From assembly GCF_029893345.1 (NCBI RefSeq), contig NZ_JARXVE010000006.1, positions 186,001 to 250,000 on the forward strand: 64,000 bases of DNA, read 5' to 3'. The DNA comes from Mycolicibacterium frederiksbergense. Lineage in GTDB: Bacteria; Actinomycetota; Actinomycetes; Mycobacteriales; Mycobacteriaceae. The notes below the pieces were generated by a model. It was given only the letters and a program-made list of their open reading frames with translations. It made no database searches and was not told where the DNA came from. The translations under genes and the position numbers were made by a program. The stretch's first letter is position 1. Every line of letters begins with the position of its first letter. This document shows positions 53,507 through 62,339 of the stretch, one piece after another.

Positions 53507-53845
53507 ATGAAGCTGATCACTGCGATCGTCAAGCCTTTCACGCTGGAAGATGTCAAGACCGGGCTGGAGCAGACCGGCATTCTGGGAATGACGGTCAGCG
53601 AGGTGCAGGGTTACGGCCGGCAGAAGGGCCACACCGAGGTGTACCGAGGCGCTGAGTACTCGGTGGACTTCGTGCCCAAGGTCCGGGTGGAGGTCGTTGT
53701 CGACGACTCCGCGGTCGACAAGGTCGTGGACGTCATCGTGCAGGCGGCACGTACCGGCAAGATCGGCGACGGCAAGGTGTGGGTCAGCCCAGTCGACACG
53801 GTCGTCCGCGTCCGCACCGGCGAGCGGGGTGCCGACGCCTTGTAG
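53507..53845 (+). CDS. glnB: Nitrogen regulatory protein P-II
   Basis: A 112-residue PII protein that senses 2-oxoglutarate and ATP/ADP. The T-loop reads TEVYRGAEYSVDFVPK, with Y51 (EYS) the residue modified by GlnD; in actinobacteria the modification is adenylylation. The C-loop RTGKIGDGKVWV is intact. It is between amt and glnD in the classical nitrogen operon. Confidence 0.96.
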   Translation: MKLITAIVKPFTLEDVKTGLEQTGILGMTVSEVQGYGRQKGHTEVYRGAEYSVDFVPKVRVEVVVDDSAVDKVVDVIVQAARTGKIGDGKVWVSPVDTVVRVRTGERGADAL

Positions 53846-53856
53846 TCGCCAGCCGG

Positions 53857-53986
53857 TTTGGACTTAGGCGATCAGATCTCCGGGCCGAGCACCGTGTGCG
53901 CGTTTATGGGTAATCGGCCGGAGAGGAGTCCAAATGTCAGAACGGAAACCAGAATCTGCCGGAGCCTCCCACGAGGAGGCTCCGGC
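53857..53986 (+). promoter_or_regulatory. Candidate RNA structure spanning the glnD ribosome-binding site
   Basis: TTTGGACT (53857-53864) can pair with AGTCCAAA (53927-53934), which reaches the first base of the glnD ATG. Inside it, CTCCGGGCCGA (53878-53888) pairs with TCGGCCGGAG (53914-53923) with one bulge. Both purine-rich Shine-Dalgarno candidates (GGAG, AGGAG) are then paired. A 12-bp perfect hairpin (53958-53969/53975-53986) follows inside the coding region, and its arms could compete for the same upstream partners. Confidence 0.45.
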
Positions 53987-56420
53987 GGGCTCATTGCGAC
54001 CCGCGAGCGACCTGGCGGCCGCGACCCAGCAGTTGCTCGGCGGCGGATCGCGCCAACTCGATGCGGCCGCATTGCGCGACGCACTACTCGATTTACACGA
54101 ATTCTGGCTCACCACAAAGGCAGCCGAGATCGGCATCACGGCCACCAGTGGATTCGCCGTCGTGGCCACCGGTGGTCTGGGCCGCGGCGAGATGTTGCCG
54201 TACTCCGACCTCGATCTCATGCTCCTGCATGACAACATGCCGGCCGATGAAGTCGCCGAGATCGCCGAACATCTCTGGTACCCCTTGTGGGACGCCAATA
54301 TTCGCATCGACCACAGTGTGCGTACGGTGCCCGAGGCGCTCAAGGTGGCAGGCGAGGACATCGCGGTGGGCCTGGCCATGCTCGAAGCGCGCCATATCGC
54401 CGGCGACGCCGACCTGTCGTCATTGTTGGTCGGCGGAGCGCGCCGGCAGTGGCGGATCGGAATCGCCTCACGCTTCGACGAACTCGTCGAGAACACCCAG
54501 GCGCGGTGGCAGCGGGCCGGCCAGATTGCGCACCGCGCCGAACCGGACCTGAAGTCAGGCCGGGGCGGCCTGCGCGATGTCCAGTTGCTCAACGCGCTGG
54601 CGATAGCGCAATTGGCCGACGTCTATCCGAGCCGCGCGCTGGCCTCTCCGACCGGGACGCTGGGCGGCGCGCATCTGGCGCTGCTCAACGTCCGCACCGA
54701 GCTGCATCGGGCCGCGGGCCGCGGCCGCGAACTGTTACTGGCCCAGCATGCCGACGAGATCGCTGCGGCCCTGCGGATCGGGGATCGATTCGATCTGGCC
54801 CGCATGCTGTCGGATGCGGCCCGCACCGTGAGTTACTACGTCGACTCTGGTATTCGTACGGCCGCCAACGCCTTGCCCCGCCGTGGCTTCGCGGCGCTGC
54901 GCCGCCCGGTGCGCCGACCGCTCGACGAGGGAGTGATCGAGTACGCCGGTGAGGTCATCCTGGCCCGCGACGCCCGGCCGGAGCGCGACCCCGGTTTGAT
55001 CCTGCGGGTGGCCGCCGCCTCGGCCAGCACCGGGCTGCCGATGGCGGTGTCCACCTTGAGCAGGCTGGCCGAAACCGCACCGGAACTTCGCACGCCATGG
55101 CCAGGGGAGGCGCTCAAGGATCTGCTGGTGCTGCTGGCCTCCGGTCCCGCCGCGGTAGCCACCATCGAGGCGCTGGACCGCACCGGGTTGTGGGGACGGC
55201 TCTTCCCGGAGTGGGGCGCGGTGCGCGACCTGCCGCCCCGCGACGTCGTACACACCTGGACCGTCGACCGTCATCTGGTCGAGACCGTCTCGCGGGCAAG
55301 CGCTTTCACCACCAGGGTGTCACGACCGGATCTGCTGCTGCTGGGTGCGCTGTGCCACGACATCGGCAAGGGCCGAGGTGGCGACCACAGCGTCATCGGC
55401 GCGGAGCTGGCGACCCAGATCGGCACCCGGCTGGGCCTGTGGCCGTCCGACATCGAGGTGTTGTCCAAGATTGTCCGCCATCACCTGCTGCTCCTGGACA
55501 CGGCGACCCGGCGAGATCTGCAGGATCCCAAGACCATCGAGGCTGTGGCCGACGCGCTCGGCGGGGACATGGTGCTGCTGGAGTTGCTCGCGGTCCTGGC
55601 CGAGGCCGATTCGCTGGCCACCGGGCCGGGGGTGTGGGGGGACTGGAAGGCGTCGTTGATCGGCGACCTGGTGCGCCGGGCCCGGCTGGTGCTGGCCGGT
55701 GAGCCGTTGCCACATCCCGATCCCATCGAGCCACGGTTCCTGGCGCTGGCCGCCGAAGTCGGTGTCCATGTCGAGCTCACCCAGGGCGACGGCCCACACA
55801 TCTACGACGTGACGATGATCGCCCCGGACCGGCGCGGCCTGTTGTCCAAGGCGGCCGGGGTGTTGGCGCTGAACTCCCTGCGGGTGCACTCGGCGTCGGT
55901 CAACAGTCACCAGGGCTCGGCGATCAACACATTCGTGGTGTCCCCGCACTTCGGCACCCCGCCGCCCGCCGAGCTGCTGCGCCAGCAGTTCATCCTGGCG
56001 CTGGACGGCGAACTGGATGTGATCGGCGCACTGGAACGGCGGGATCAGGAGGCTGCACAGCATGCGACCCCCCGCGCCGGTGAGATCCTGGCGTCGGTGC
56101 CGGCCAACCATGTGCCTGCTCCGCCGCGCATCCTCTGGTCGCCCGGCGGGGCGCCCGGCGAGCTGATCGCACAGATCCGGACCATCGACCGGGCCGGGCT
56201 GCTGGCCCGTCTGACCTCGGTGTTCGAGCGGGACGGCGTGGACATCGACTGGGCGAAGGTGACCACCCTCGGGTCTTCGGTGGTCGATGTGTTCTGCATC
56301 ACGGCACCGGCGCTGGCCGCCGATGAGGCGAGACTGACCGCGGTACGCGACGAGCTGGAGCGGGATATGTTGGCGATCCTGCCCGCGCCGGCGGGCAAAC
56401 CGGCCGAGCGGGCCAGCTGA
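53934..56420 (+). CDS. glnD: PII uridylyl/adenylyltransferase (bifunctional nitrogen sensor)
   Basis: An 828-residue protein that modifies and demodifies PII in response to glutamine. Domains in order: nucleotidyltransferase (GGLGRGEMLPYSDLDLMLLHD, about 75-95), helical linker, HD hydrolase (GALCHDIGKGRGGDHS, about 468-483), and two C-terminal ACT domains (VTMIAPDRRGLLSKAAGVLA and IRTIDRAGLLARLTSVFE) that bind glutamine. Full length. The ATG lies 88 bp after glnB in a region with strong pairing potential. Confidence 0.95.
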   Translation: MSERKPESAGASHEEAPAGSLRPASDLAAATQQLLGGGSRQLDAAALRDALLDLHEFWLTTKAAEIGITATSGFAVVATGGLGRGEMLPYSDLDLMLLHDNMPADEVAEIAEHLWYPLWDANIRIDHSVRTVPEALKVAGEDIAVGLAMLEARHIAGDADLSSLLVGGARRQWRIGIASRFDELVENTQARWQRAGQIAHRAEPDLKSGRGGLRDVQLLNALAIAQLADVYPSRALASPTGTLGGAHLALLNVRTELHRAAGRGRELLLAQHADEIAAALRIGDRFDLARMLSDAARTVSYYVDSGIRTAANALPRRGFAALRRPVRRPLDEGVIEYAGEVILARDARPERDPGLILRVAAASASTGLPMAVSTLSRLAETAPELRTPWPGEALKDLLVLLASGPAAVATIEALDRTGLWGRLFPEWGAVRDLPPRDVVHTWTVDRHLVETVSRASAFTTRVSRPDLLLLGALCHDIGKGRGGDHSVIGAELATQIGTRLGLWPSDIEVLSKIVRHHLLLLDTATRRDLQDPKTIEAVADALGGDMVLLELLAVLAEADSLATGPGVWGDWKASLIGDLVRRARLVLAGEPLPHPDPIEPRFLALAAEVGVHVELTQGDGPHIYDVTMIAPDRRGLLSKAAGVLALNSLRVHSASVNSHQGSAINTFVVSPHFGTPPPAELLRQQFILALDGELDVIGALERRDQEAAQHATPRAGEILASVPANHVPAPPRILWSPGGAPGELIAQIRTIDRAGLLARLTSVFERDGVDIDWAKVTTLGSSVVDVFCITAPALAADEARLTAVRDELERDMLAILPAPAGKPAERAS

Positions 56421-56484
56421 CCCGTCAACCGCGCGGGCCGGTGGGTGAACCACCCCGTCCGGGTGCGCCCGTTAGGCTTACCAC

Positions 56485-58050
56485 GTGTTTGAAAGCCTGT
56501 CTGACCGGTTGACCGGAGCCCTGCAGGGCCTGCGCGGCAAGGGTCGGTTGACCGACGCCGATATTGACGCCACGGCGCGCGAGATCCGGTTGGCCCTGCT
56601 GGAAGCCGACGTCTCCCTTCCGGTGGTGCGTTCCTTCGTCGCGCGGATCAAGGACCGCGCCAAGGGCGCCGAGGTCTCCGGCGCGCTGAACCCGGCGCAG
56701 CAGGTGGTCAAGATCGTCAACGAGGAGCTGATCGGCATCCTCGGCGGCGAGACTCGTCAGCTGGCTTTCGCCAAGAACCCGCCGACGGTGATCATGCTGG
56801 CCGGCCTGCAGGGCGCCGGTAAGACCACGCTGGCCGGCAAGCTGGCGAAATGGCTTAAGGGGCAAGGGCATAACCCGCTGCTGGTGGCGTGTGACCTGCA
56901 GCGGCCCGGTGCGGTCAACCAGCTGCAGGTGGTCGGTGAGCGCGCCGGCGTTGGGGTCTTCGCGCCGCACCCGGGCACCTCGGTCGAGGGCCTGGAGATC
57001 GGCGGCCACGGCGATCCGGTGGCGGTCGCGTCGGCCGGTATGGCCGAGGCGCGGGCCAAGCATTACGACGTCGTCGTCGTCGATACCGCGGGTCGGTTGG
57101 GCATCGATGAAGAGCTGATGGGCCAGGCCGCGGCCATCCGTGCGGCGGTCAACCCCGACGAAGTGCTGTTCGTGCTGGACGCGATGATCGGTCAGGACGC
57201 CGTCGCGACCGCCGAGGCATTCCGCGAGGGTGTCGGCTTCACCGGTGTGGTGCTGACCAAGCTCGACGGCGACGCCCGCGGTGGTGCCGCGCTGTCGGTG
57301 CGCGAGATCACAGGTGTGCCGATCCTGTTCGCCTCCGCCGGGGAGAAGCTGGAGGACTTCGACGTCTTCCACCCGGACCGGATGGCCAGCCGGATCCTGG
57401 GCATGGGCGATGTGCTGACTCTGATCGAGCAGGCCGAGCAGGTCTTCGATCAGCAGAAGGCCGAGGAGGCCGCCGCCAAGATCGGCTCCGGGGAGCTGAC
57501 CCTGGAGGACTTCCTCGAGCAGATGCTGGCGATCCGCAAGATGGGTCCGATCGGCAACCTGCTCGGCATGCTGCCCGGGGCCGGGCAGATGAAGGACGCG
57601 CTGGCCGCTGTCGATGACAAGCAGCTGGACCGGGTGCAGGCCATCATCCGCGGTATGACCCCGGCCGAGCGGACCGATCCCAAGATCATCAATGCCTCGC
57701 GCCGGTTGCGCATCGCCAACGGTTCCGGTGTCAGCGTCTCTGAAGTGAACCAGCTCGTGGACCGCTTCTTCGATGCCCGCAAGATGATGTCGTCGATGGC
57801 CGGGCAGATGGGGATGCCGTTCGGGCGCAAGGGCTCAACCCGCAAGGCCGCCAAGGGCAAGAACAAGCAAGCCGGTAAGGGCAAGAAGGGCCGGGGGCCG
57901 ACGCCGGCCAAGGCGCATAACCCGTTGGGCGCGGCCGGGTTGCCTGCCGGGTTCCCCGACCTGTCCAACATGCCCAAGGGCCTGGATGAGTTGCCGCCCG
58001 GTCTGGCCGATTTCGACCTCTCGAAGCTGAAGTTCCCCGGCCAGAAGTAG
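56485..58050 (+). CDS. ffh: Signal recognition particle protein Ffh
   Basis: A 521-residue SRP GTPase. N domain, then G1 GLQGAGKTT (107-115), DTAGRLGIDEEL, TKLDGDARGG and a Met-rich M domain (about 330-450: EQMLAIRKMGPIGNLLGMLPG, RKMMSSMAGQMGMPFG) that binds 4.5S RNA and signal sequences. A Lys/Gly-rich tail follows. The GTG start gives FESLSDRLTGAL. It acts with FtsY in co-translational membrane targeting. Confidence 0.97.
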   Translation: MFESLSDRLTGALQGLRGKGRLTDADIDATAREIRLALLEADVSLPVVRSFVARIKDRAKGAEVSGALNPAQQVVKIVNEELIGILGGETRQLAFAKNPPTVIMLAGLQGAGKTTLAGKLAKWLKGQGHNPLLVACDLQRPGAVNQLQVVGERAGVGVFAPHPGTSVEGLEIGGHGDPVAVASAGMAEARAKHYDVVVVDTAGRLGIDEELMGQAAAIRAAVNPDEVLFVLDAMIGQDAVATAEAFREGVGFTGVVLTKLDGDARGGAALSVREITGVPILFASAGEKLEDFDVFHPDRMASRILGMGDVLTLIEQAEQVFDQQKAEEAAAKIGSGELTLEDFLEQMLAIRKMGPIGNLLGMLPGAGQMKDALAAVDDKQLDRVQAIIRGMTPAERTDPKIINASRRLRIANGSGVSVSEVNQLVDRFFDARKMMSSMAGQMGMPFGRKGSTRKAAKGKNKQAGKGKKGRGPTPAKAHNPLGAAGLPAGFPDLSNMPKGLDELPPGLADFDLSKLKFPGQK

Positions 58051-58054
58051 TTCG

Positions 58055-59119
58055 GTGAACCCGCTCCATCTGCGTGGTCGCGGATTGCCGGACGGCGAAC
58101 CCGTCGAGTGGTGGGTGGTCGACGGCGTGCTGTCGGCGGAACCGATCGCCAACGCCGACACCATCTTTGACGGCGGCTGGATCATTCCGGGTCTGGTCGA
58201 TGCGCATTGTCACGTCGGGCTGGGTCCTGGTGGCGCGGTCTCGTTGGACGAGGCCGCCGTCCAGGCCGAAACCGAGCGCGACGCCGGTGCGCTGTTGCTG
58301 CGCGACGCCGGTTCGCCGGTGGATACCCGTAGCTTCGATGACCGCGAGGACCTGCCCCGGATCATCCGGGCCGGCCGGCATCTCGCCCGCCCCAAGCGCT
58401 ATTCACCGGGGCTGCCGATCGACATCGAGGACGAATCGCAACTGCCCGACGCCGTCGCCGAGCAGGCCCGGTGGGGCGATGGCTGGGTGAAACTGGTCGG
58501 CGACTGGATCGACCGCGGCGTCGGGGACCTCGCGCCGCTGTGGTCCGACGAGATTCTCAAGGCCGCGATCGACGCCGCCCATGCCGAGGGAGCGCGGGTG
58601 ACCGCGCACGTGTTCGGCGAGGACGCGCTGCCCGGACTGATCAAGGCCGGCATCGACTGCATCGAGCATGGCACCGGGATCACCGACGACACCATCGAGC
58701 TGATGCTTGAGCACGGCACCGCGCTGGTGCCGACCCTGATCAACATCGAGAATTTTCCCGGCATCGCCGATGCGGCCGGTAAGTACCCGGCATACGCCGC
58801 GCACATGCGCGAGCTGTACGCGACGTGTCATCGCCGGGTCGGCGCCGCGTATGACGCCGGGGTGCCGATCTTCGCGGGCACCGACGCCGGCGGGATGATC
58901 ACCCACGGGCGCATCGGCGACGAGATCGAGGCGCTCAAGGGGATCGGGATGAGCCCGACAGCCGCCCTGGGAGCGGCCAGCTGGGATGCCCGGGCCTGGC
59001 TGGGCCGGCCTGCATTGCAGCATGGGGCGTCCGCGGACCTGGTCTGCTACACCGATGATCCGCGTCAAGGTGGCGTCAACCATCCGGATCTGGTGATCCT
59101 GCGCGGCCGGATCTACTGA
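58055..59119 (+). CDS. Amidohydrolase family protein
   Basis: A 354-residue metal-dependent hydrolase. The first metal ligands are the HxH of IPGLVDAHCHVGLG, further histidines occur in VTAHVFGEDA and DCIEHGTGI, and the metal/catalytic aspartate is in FAGTDAGG. It resembles imidazolonepropionase-like/prolidase-type amidohydrolases (Rv2915c in M. tuberculosis). The substrate is unknown. GTG start four bases past the ffh stop. Confidence 0.87.
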   Translation: MNPLHLRGRGLPDGEPVEWWVVDGVLSAEPIANADTIFDGGWIIPGLVDAHCHVGLGPGGAVSLDEAAVQAETERDAGALLLRDAGSPVDTRSFDDREDLPRIIRAGRHLARPKRYSPGLPIDIEDESQLPDAVAEQARWGDGWVKLVGDWIDRGVGDLAPLWSDEILKAAIDAAHAEGARVTAHVFGEDALPGLIKAGIDCIEHGTGITDDTIELMLEHGTALVPTLINIENFPGIADAAGKYPAYAAHMRELYATCHRRVGAAYDAGVPIFAGTDAGGMITHGRIGDEIEALKGIGMSPTAALGAASWDARAWLGRPALQHGASADLVCYTDDPRQGGVNHPDLVILRGRIY

Positions 59120-59158
59120 CCCATCACCGCTTGTGGGGGACTGGTCGGCAGGTAGGGC

Positions 59159-59986
59159 TCAGTGGGCGAAACCGTAGTCGAGCAAGTCGATCGCCTGACC
59201 GTAGAGATCGCCGGTGCCATACATCTGGACCACCACCATGCGGCGGTTACCACGTTGGGCCGCACCCACATACGTCTTGCGGGCCAGGTCCGTGTACCCG
59301 GTCTTGCCGGCGATGTCGCCCGGGTAGCGAGCCAGCAGCTCATTCTGGTTGGTCAGGGTCTTGCCGGGGAACTGTGCCGAGGGCTGACGCATGATCTGCG
59401 CGATGAGCGGATAGTTCAGCGCCGCGCGCAGGATCACCGCGAGATCGTGCGGCGTGGTGACCGTCTCCCAGCCGGGGCCGTCCAGGCCGGAGGGGGAGGA
59501 GGCCCGGGTGTTGCGGGCGCCGACGCTGGCCGCCTTGCGGGTCATCGCCGCCACCGTGGCAGGCTGCCCGCCGAGCATGTCCGCCAACATGTTCGCCGCA
59601 TCGTTGCCCGACACCATGAGCAGCGCCTCCAACAGCTGGCGTGTGGTGTACGGCTGTCCCGGGGTGAGGCCCACGCAGGAGCATTCGACCTTGGTGTGGG
59701 ACTGGTTGGCCCGCGCGAAGTTGTCGGGCCGCAGATGATCGAGCACCACCATCGCGAGCAGCGGCTTGATGGTGCTGGCCGGGGCGTAGGAGCCGTAGGG
59801 ATCCTTGGATGCCAGCACCTGTCCGGTATCCAGATCGGCGACCAGCCAGGCCTTGGCCGGACCGTCGGGAATCTGAGCGCCCGCGGGCTGGACACCGGGT
59901 TGCGCGGCGGCCGGCGGCACCGCGGTGGTCGCGGCGGCCAATGCCGTGCCGAGGCCGAGCGCAAGCGCCACGAACAGTCTTCGCAC
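59159..59986 (-). CDS. Secreted D-alanyl-D-alanine carboxypeptidase (DacB2-like)
   Basis: A 275-residue low-molecular-weight penicillin-binding protein with a signal peptide (about 1-28, ending PPAAAQP). All three catalytic motifs are seen: S71-T-I-K74, SGN (near 130) and KTG (in GKTGYTD). It trims terminal D-Ala from stem peptides. It lacks a C-terminal membrane anchor, unlike PBP5. It lies downstream of a closely related gene on the same strand, 90 bp apart. Confidence 0.92.
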   Translation of the reverse strand: MRRLFVALALGLGTALAAATTAVPPAAAQPGVQPAGAQIPDGPAKAWLVADLDTGQVLASKDPYGSYAPASTIKPLLAMVVLDHLRPDNFARANQSHTKVECSCVGLTPGQPYTTRQLLEALLMVSGNDAANMLADMLGGQPATVAAMTRKAASVGARNTRASSPSGLDGPGWETVTTPHDLAVILRAALNYPLIAQIMRQPSAQFPGKTLTNQNELLARYPGDIAGKTGYTDLARKTYVGAAQRGNRRMVVVQMYGTGDLYGQAIDLLDYGFAH

Positions 59987-60076
59987 GAGCGCCGACGCTA
60001 CGGAGCCAAGGACTCGTTCAGCGCGCGATCAGGTTTCCTTCAGATATCGGACAGCTGGCGGGAGTTGTCGCAAGAC

Positions 60077-60967
60077 CTAGAGCGACCCGACGCTGGCCGA
60101 ACCGTCCTGGGCGAAACCCCAGTCCAGCAGCGTCGAGGCCTGATCCCAGTAGGTCGGGCCGCCCTCTTTGACCAGCCCGTACATCATCGCGACCAGCAGG
60201 CGTCGGTCACCGCGCTGGGCGGCGCCGACGAACGTCTTGCGGGCGATGTCGGTGAAACCCGTCTTGCCGCCGATCGCACCGGGGTAGCGCTGCAACAGCT
60301 CATCCTGGTTGACCAGAACCCGGTCGCCGGTCTTGGTGGGAAACACGGTCGACGGCATCGCGGTGATCTGCGCGAAGACCGGGTTGGCCATCGCCCCGCG
60401 GAAGATCACCGCCATGTCATGCGGTGTTGACCAGAACGGCATGCCGGGTCCGTCGAGGCCCGAGGGCGTAGCGACGTTGGTGCCGTGCGCGCCGAGCGCC
60501 GCGGCCTTGGCGTTCATCTTGGCCACGGTCGCCTCGGGGCCGCCGAGCATCCGGGCCAGGGTGTTGGCGGCGTCGTTGCCCGACACCAACAGCGCCGCCT
60601 CCAGCAGCTGGCGTGCGGTGTAGGTCTGCCCGGGCGCGACGCCGGCGCAGTTGCACTCGACCTTGGTGTCGGCGTCCTCGGCCACGATCGTGGTGTCCAT
60701 CGGTATCTCGTCGAGCACCACCTGTGCCAGCAGGGTCTTGATCGTGCTCGCCGGGGCGTAGTGGGTGTTCTCATTGCGGGCGGCCAGCACCTGGCCGGTG
60801 TCCAGGTCGGCCACCACCCATCCCTGTGCGGGGCCGTCGGGGATGGGTGCCGACCCGACCTGCTGCACTTCTATATCGGCCCGTGCGGAGGGTATTGCGC
60901 CGGGCGGGAATGAGACCGGGATCAGCGCGGCGAGCAACACGACGGCGGTACGGACGAACCTCCCCAT
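60077..60967 (-). CDS. Secreted D-alanyl-D-alanine carboxypeptidase (tandem paralogue)
   Basis: A 296-residue homologue with a signal peptide (about 1-30, SFPPGAIPSARA), S74-T-I-K77, SGN and GKTGFTD. Sequence is similar along the whole length to the downstream copy (IPDGPA-W-VADLDTGQVLA, C-CAGVAPGQTYTARQLLEA). A pair of cysteines (ECNCAG) is shared, probably a disulfide. The two probably arose by tandem duplication. It diverges from the SnoaL-like gene. Confidence 0.92.
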   Translation of the reverse strand: MGRFVRTAVVLLAALIPVSFPPGAIPSARADIEVQQVGSAPIPDGPAQGWVVADLDTGQVLAARNENTHYAPASTIKTLLAQVVLDEIPMDTTIVAEDADTKVECNCAGVAPGQTYTARQLLEAALLVSGNDAANTLARMLGGPEATVAKMNAKAAALGAHGTNVATPSGLDGPGMPFWSTPHDMAVIFRGAMANPVFAQITAMPSTVFPTKTGDRVLVNQDELLQRYPGAIGGKTGFTDIARKTFVGAAQRGDRRLLVAMMYGLVKEGGPTYWDQASTLLDWGFAQDGSASVGSL

Positions 60968-60999
60968 GACCGGCCAGACTAATCGTGTTGAATCAAGTG

Positions 61000-61419
61000 A
61001 TGTTGAGCCTGGCTGAGATTTCAGACCGCCTCGAGATCCAACAACTGTTGATCGACTACTCCACGGCGATCGACCGGCGGCAATTCGACGACCTTGATGC
61101 GGTTTTCACCGCCGATGCCTACATCGACTACCGGGCCATGGGCGGCATCGACGGTCACTATCCGGAGGTCAAGGCCTGGTTGGCGGAGGTGCTGCCGAAT
61201 TTTCCGGCCTATGCTCACATGCTCGGAAACGTCGACGTACGCATCACGGGGGACACCGCCTCCTCGCGCACCATCTGTTTCAACCCGATGGTGTTGCCGG
61301 GGCTGGAGCAGCAGGTGCTGTTCTGCGGCCTGTGGTACGAGGACGAGTTCGTGCGGACCGCCGACGGGTGGCGGATGAGTCGCCGCGTCGAGACGAAGTG
61401 TTTCGACAAGGTCGTTTAG
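61000..61419 (+). CDS. SnoaL-like (NTF2-fold) protein
   Basis: A 139-residue NTF2-fold protein (LAEISDRLEIQQLLIDYSTAIDRRQFDDLDAVFTADAYIDYRAMGG). This SnoaL_4-type family includes ring-forming enzymes and ligand-binding proteins; M. tuberculosis Rv2910c looks equivalent. Function unknown. I chose the ATG at 61000; an in-frame GTG at 60985 would add five residues. The start is 33 bp from the divergent carboxypeptidase gene. Confidence 0.85.
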   Translation: MLSLAEISDRLEIQQLLIDYSTAIDRRQFDDLDAVFTADAYIDYRAMGGIDGHYPEVKAWLAEVLPNFPAYAHMLGNVDVRITGDTASSRTICFNPMVLPGLEQQVLFCGLWYEDEFVRTADGWRMSRRVETKCFDKVV

Positions 61420-61464
61420 GCGCCGAGTTGAGGCCGGTGTTGGCCGGGTCTCAATGCGGTCGTA

Positions 61465-62058
61465 TCAGGACGGTGGGATCACGCTCGGGTCATCCGAATT
61501 GCACAGTTTCCAATCGCCGTCCTCCTTGCGGAAGTAGGCGGTGACGTCGGGTCCCCCGTCTGTTGTGATGGTGGCGATGGCCCTGTCACCGTCAACTTTC
61601 ACTTCGGTGATCTCCGCGTTCGGCCGCTCCTCGATCTCAAGAAGCTCGGGGTCCATCCTGCCGATGTACTTCTTCATCAGTTTCTGATCCGCTGTGCAGA
61701 AGAACTGGATCGAATTTGACACCGATCCGGACTTGCTCACGTCTTCGTAGACCTGCTTGATGGCACGCTTGTCGCTGGGGGAGCCGACGCCCACCACGAA
61801 CACCACGACGATCACGACGAGCAGGATGATCGCCCCGCCGATACCACCGATGATCCAGGCGGTGCGCTTGCCGTTGCTCCCACCGGGCGGGGGCGCGGGG
61901 TAGCCGTACGGCGAGGATGCCGGGTAAGGCGGCGGGCTGCCGTAGGGCTGCCCGGGCATTCCGAACGGGTTAGGGCCACCCTGGTGGTGCGGCGCGCCGA
62001 ATTGCTGCGGCGGTGGCGCTGACGACCATGGGTCCTGCGGTCCGGGTGGAAATGTCAC
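61465..62058 (-). CDS. Proline-rich single-pass membrane protein, paralogue of 43446-44252
   Basis: A 197-residue protein: Pro/Gly/Tyr-rich start (about 1-63, SPYGYPAPPPGG), one membrane helix (about 69-91) and an external domain with two cysteines (IQFFCTADQ, WKLCNSDD) and a DxGxxVTAYFRKEDGDWKLC end close to the KLYLRKESGSWKIC end of the other copy. Function unknown. The GTG at 62058 has a GGAGG at proper spacing, which settles the start. Confidence 0.8.
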   Translation of the reverse strand: MTFPPGPQDPWSSAPPPQQFGAPHHQGGPNPFGMPGQPYGSPPPYPASSPYGYPAPPPGGSNGKRTAWIIGGIGGAIILLVVIVVVFVVGVGSPSDKRAIKQVYEDVSKSGSVSNSIQFFCTADQKLMKKYIGRMDPELLEIEERPNAEITEVKVDGDRAIATITTDGGPDVTAYFRKEDGDWKLCNSDDPSVIPPS

Positions 62059-62181
62059 GAAAACCCCTCCAAAAGCTGTGTTGATCAGCACCCTAGCGGC
62101 ATGATTGATCCCCGGAGCGCTCCAAAATCCGGCTATCCGCGGTCACCTCGTTCGTCTTCGCCGACGGTTCTGGCCGCGATT

Positions 62182-62210
62182 TTGGCCAGTACTGCCTGCT
62201 CTGGCACAAT
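62182..62210 (+). promoter_or_regulatory. rpsP operon promoter
   Basis: TTGGCC (62182-62187), a 17-bp spacer and CACAAT (62205-62210) form a plausible sigma-A promoter. The implied leader before the rpsP ATG is about 120 bases, long for this genome. Confidence 0.55.
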
Positions 62211-62339
62211 TGGGCGCTGTCTGCCGCGCGACTCGTTCAATGCGCTGCGCGGCGGTCACACACGTAAGGCAAAACCGGATCGGGCAATTCCGCCCGCATC
62301 GCTGAATTGCAGCGTGACACAGAGGAGAAGTGCTTACTC

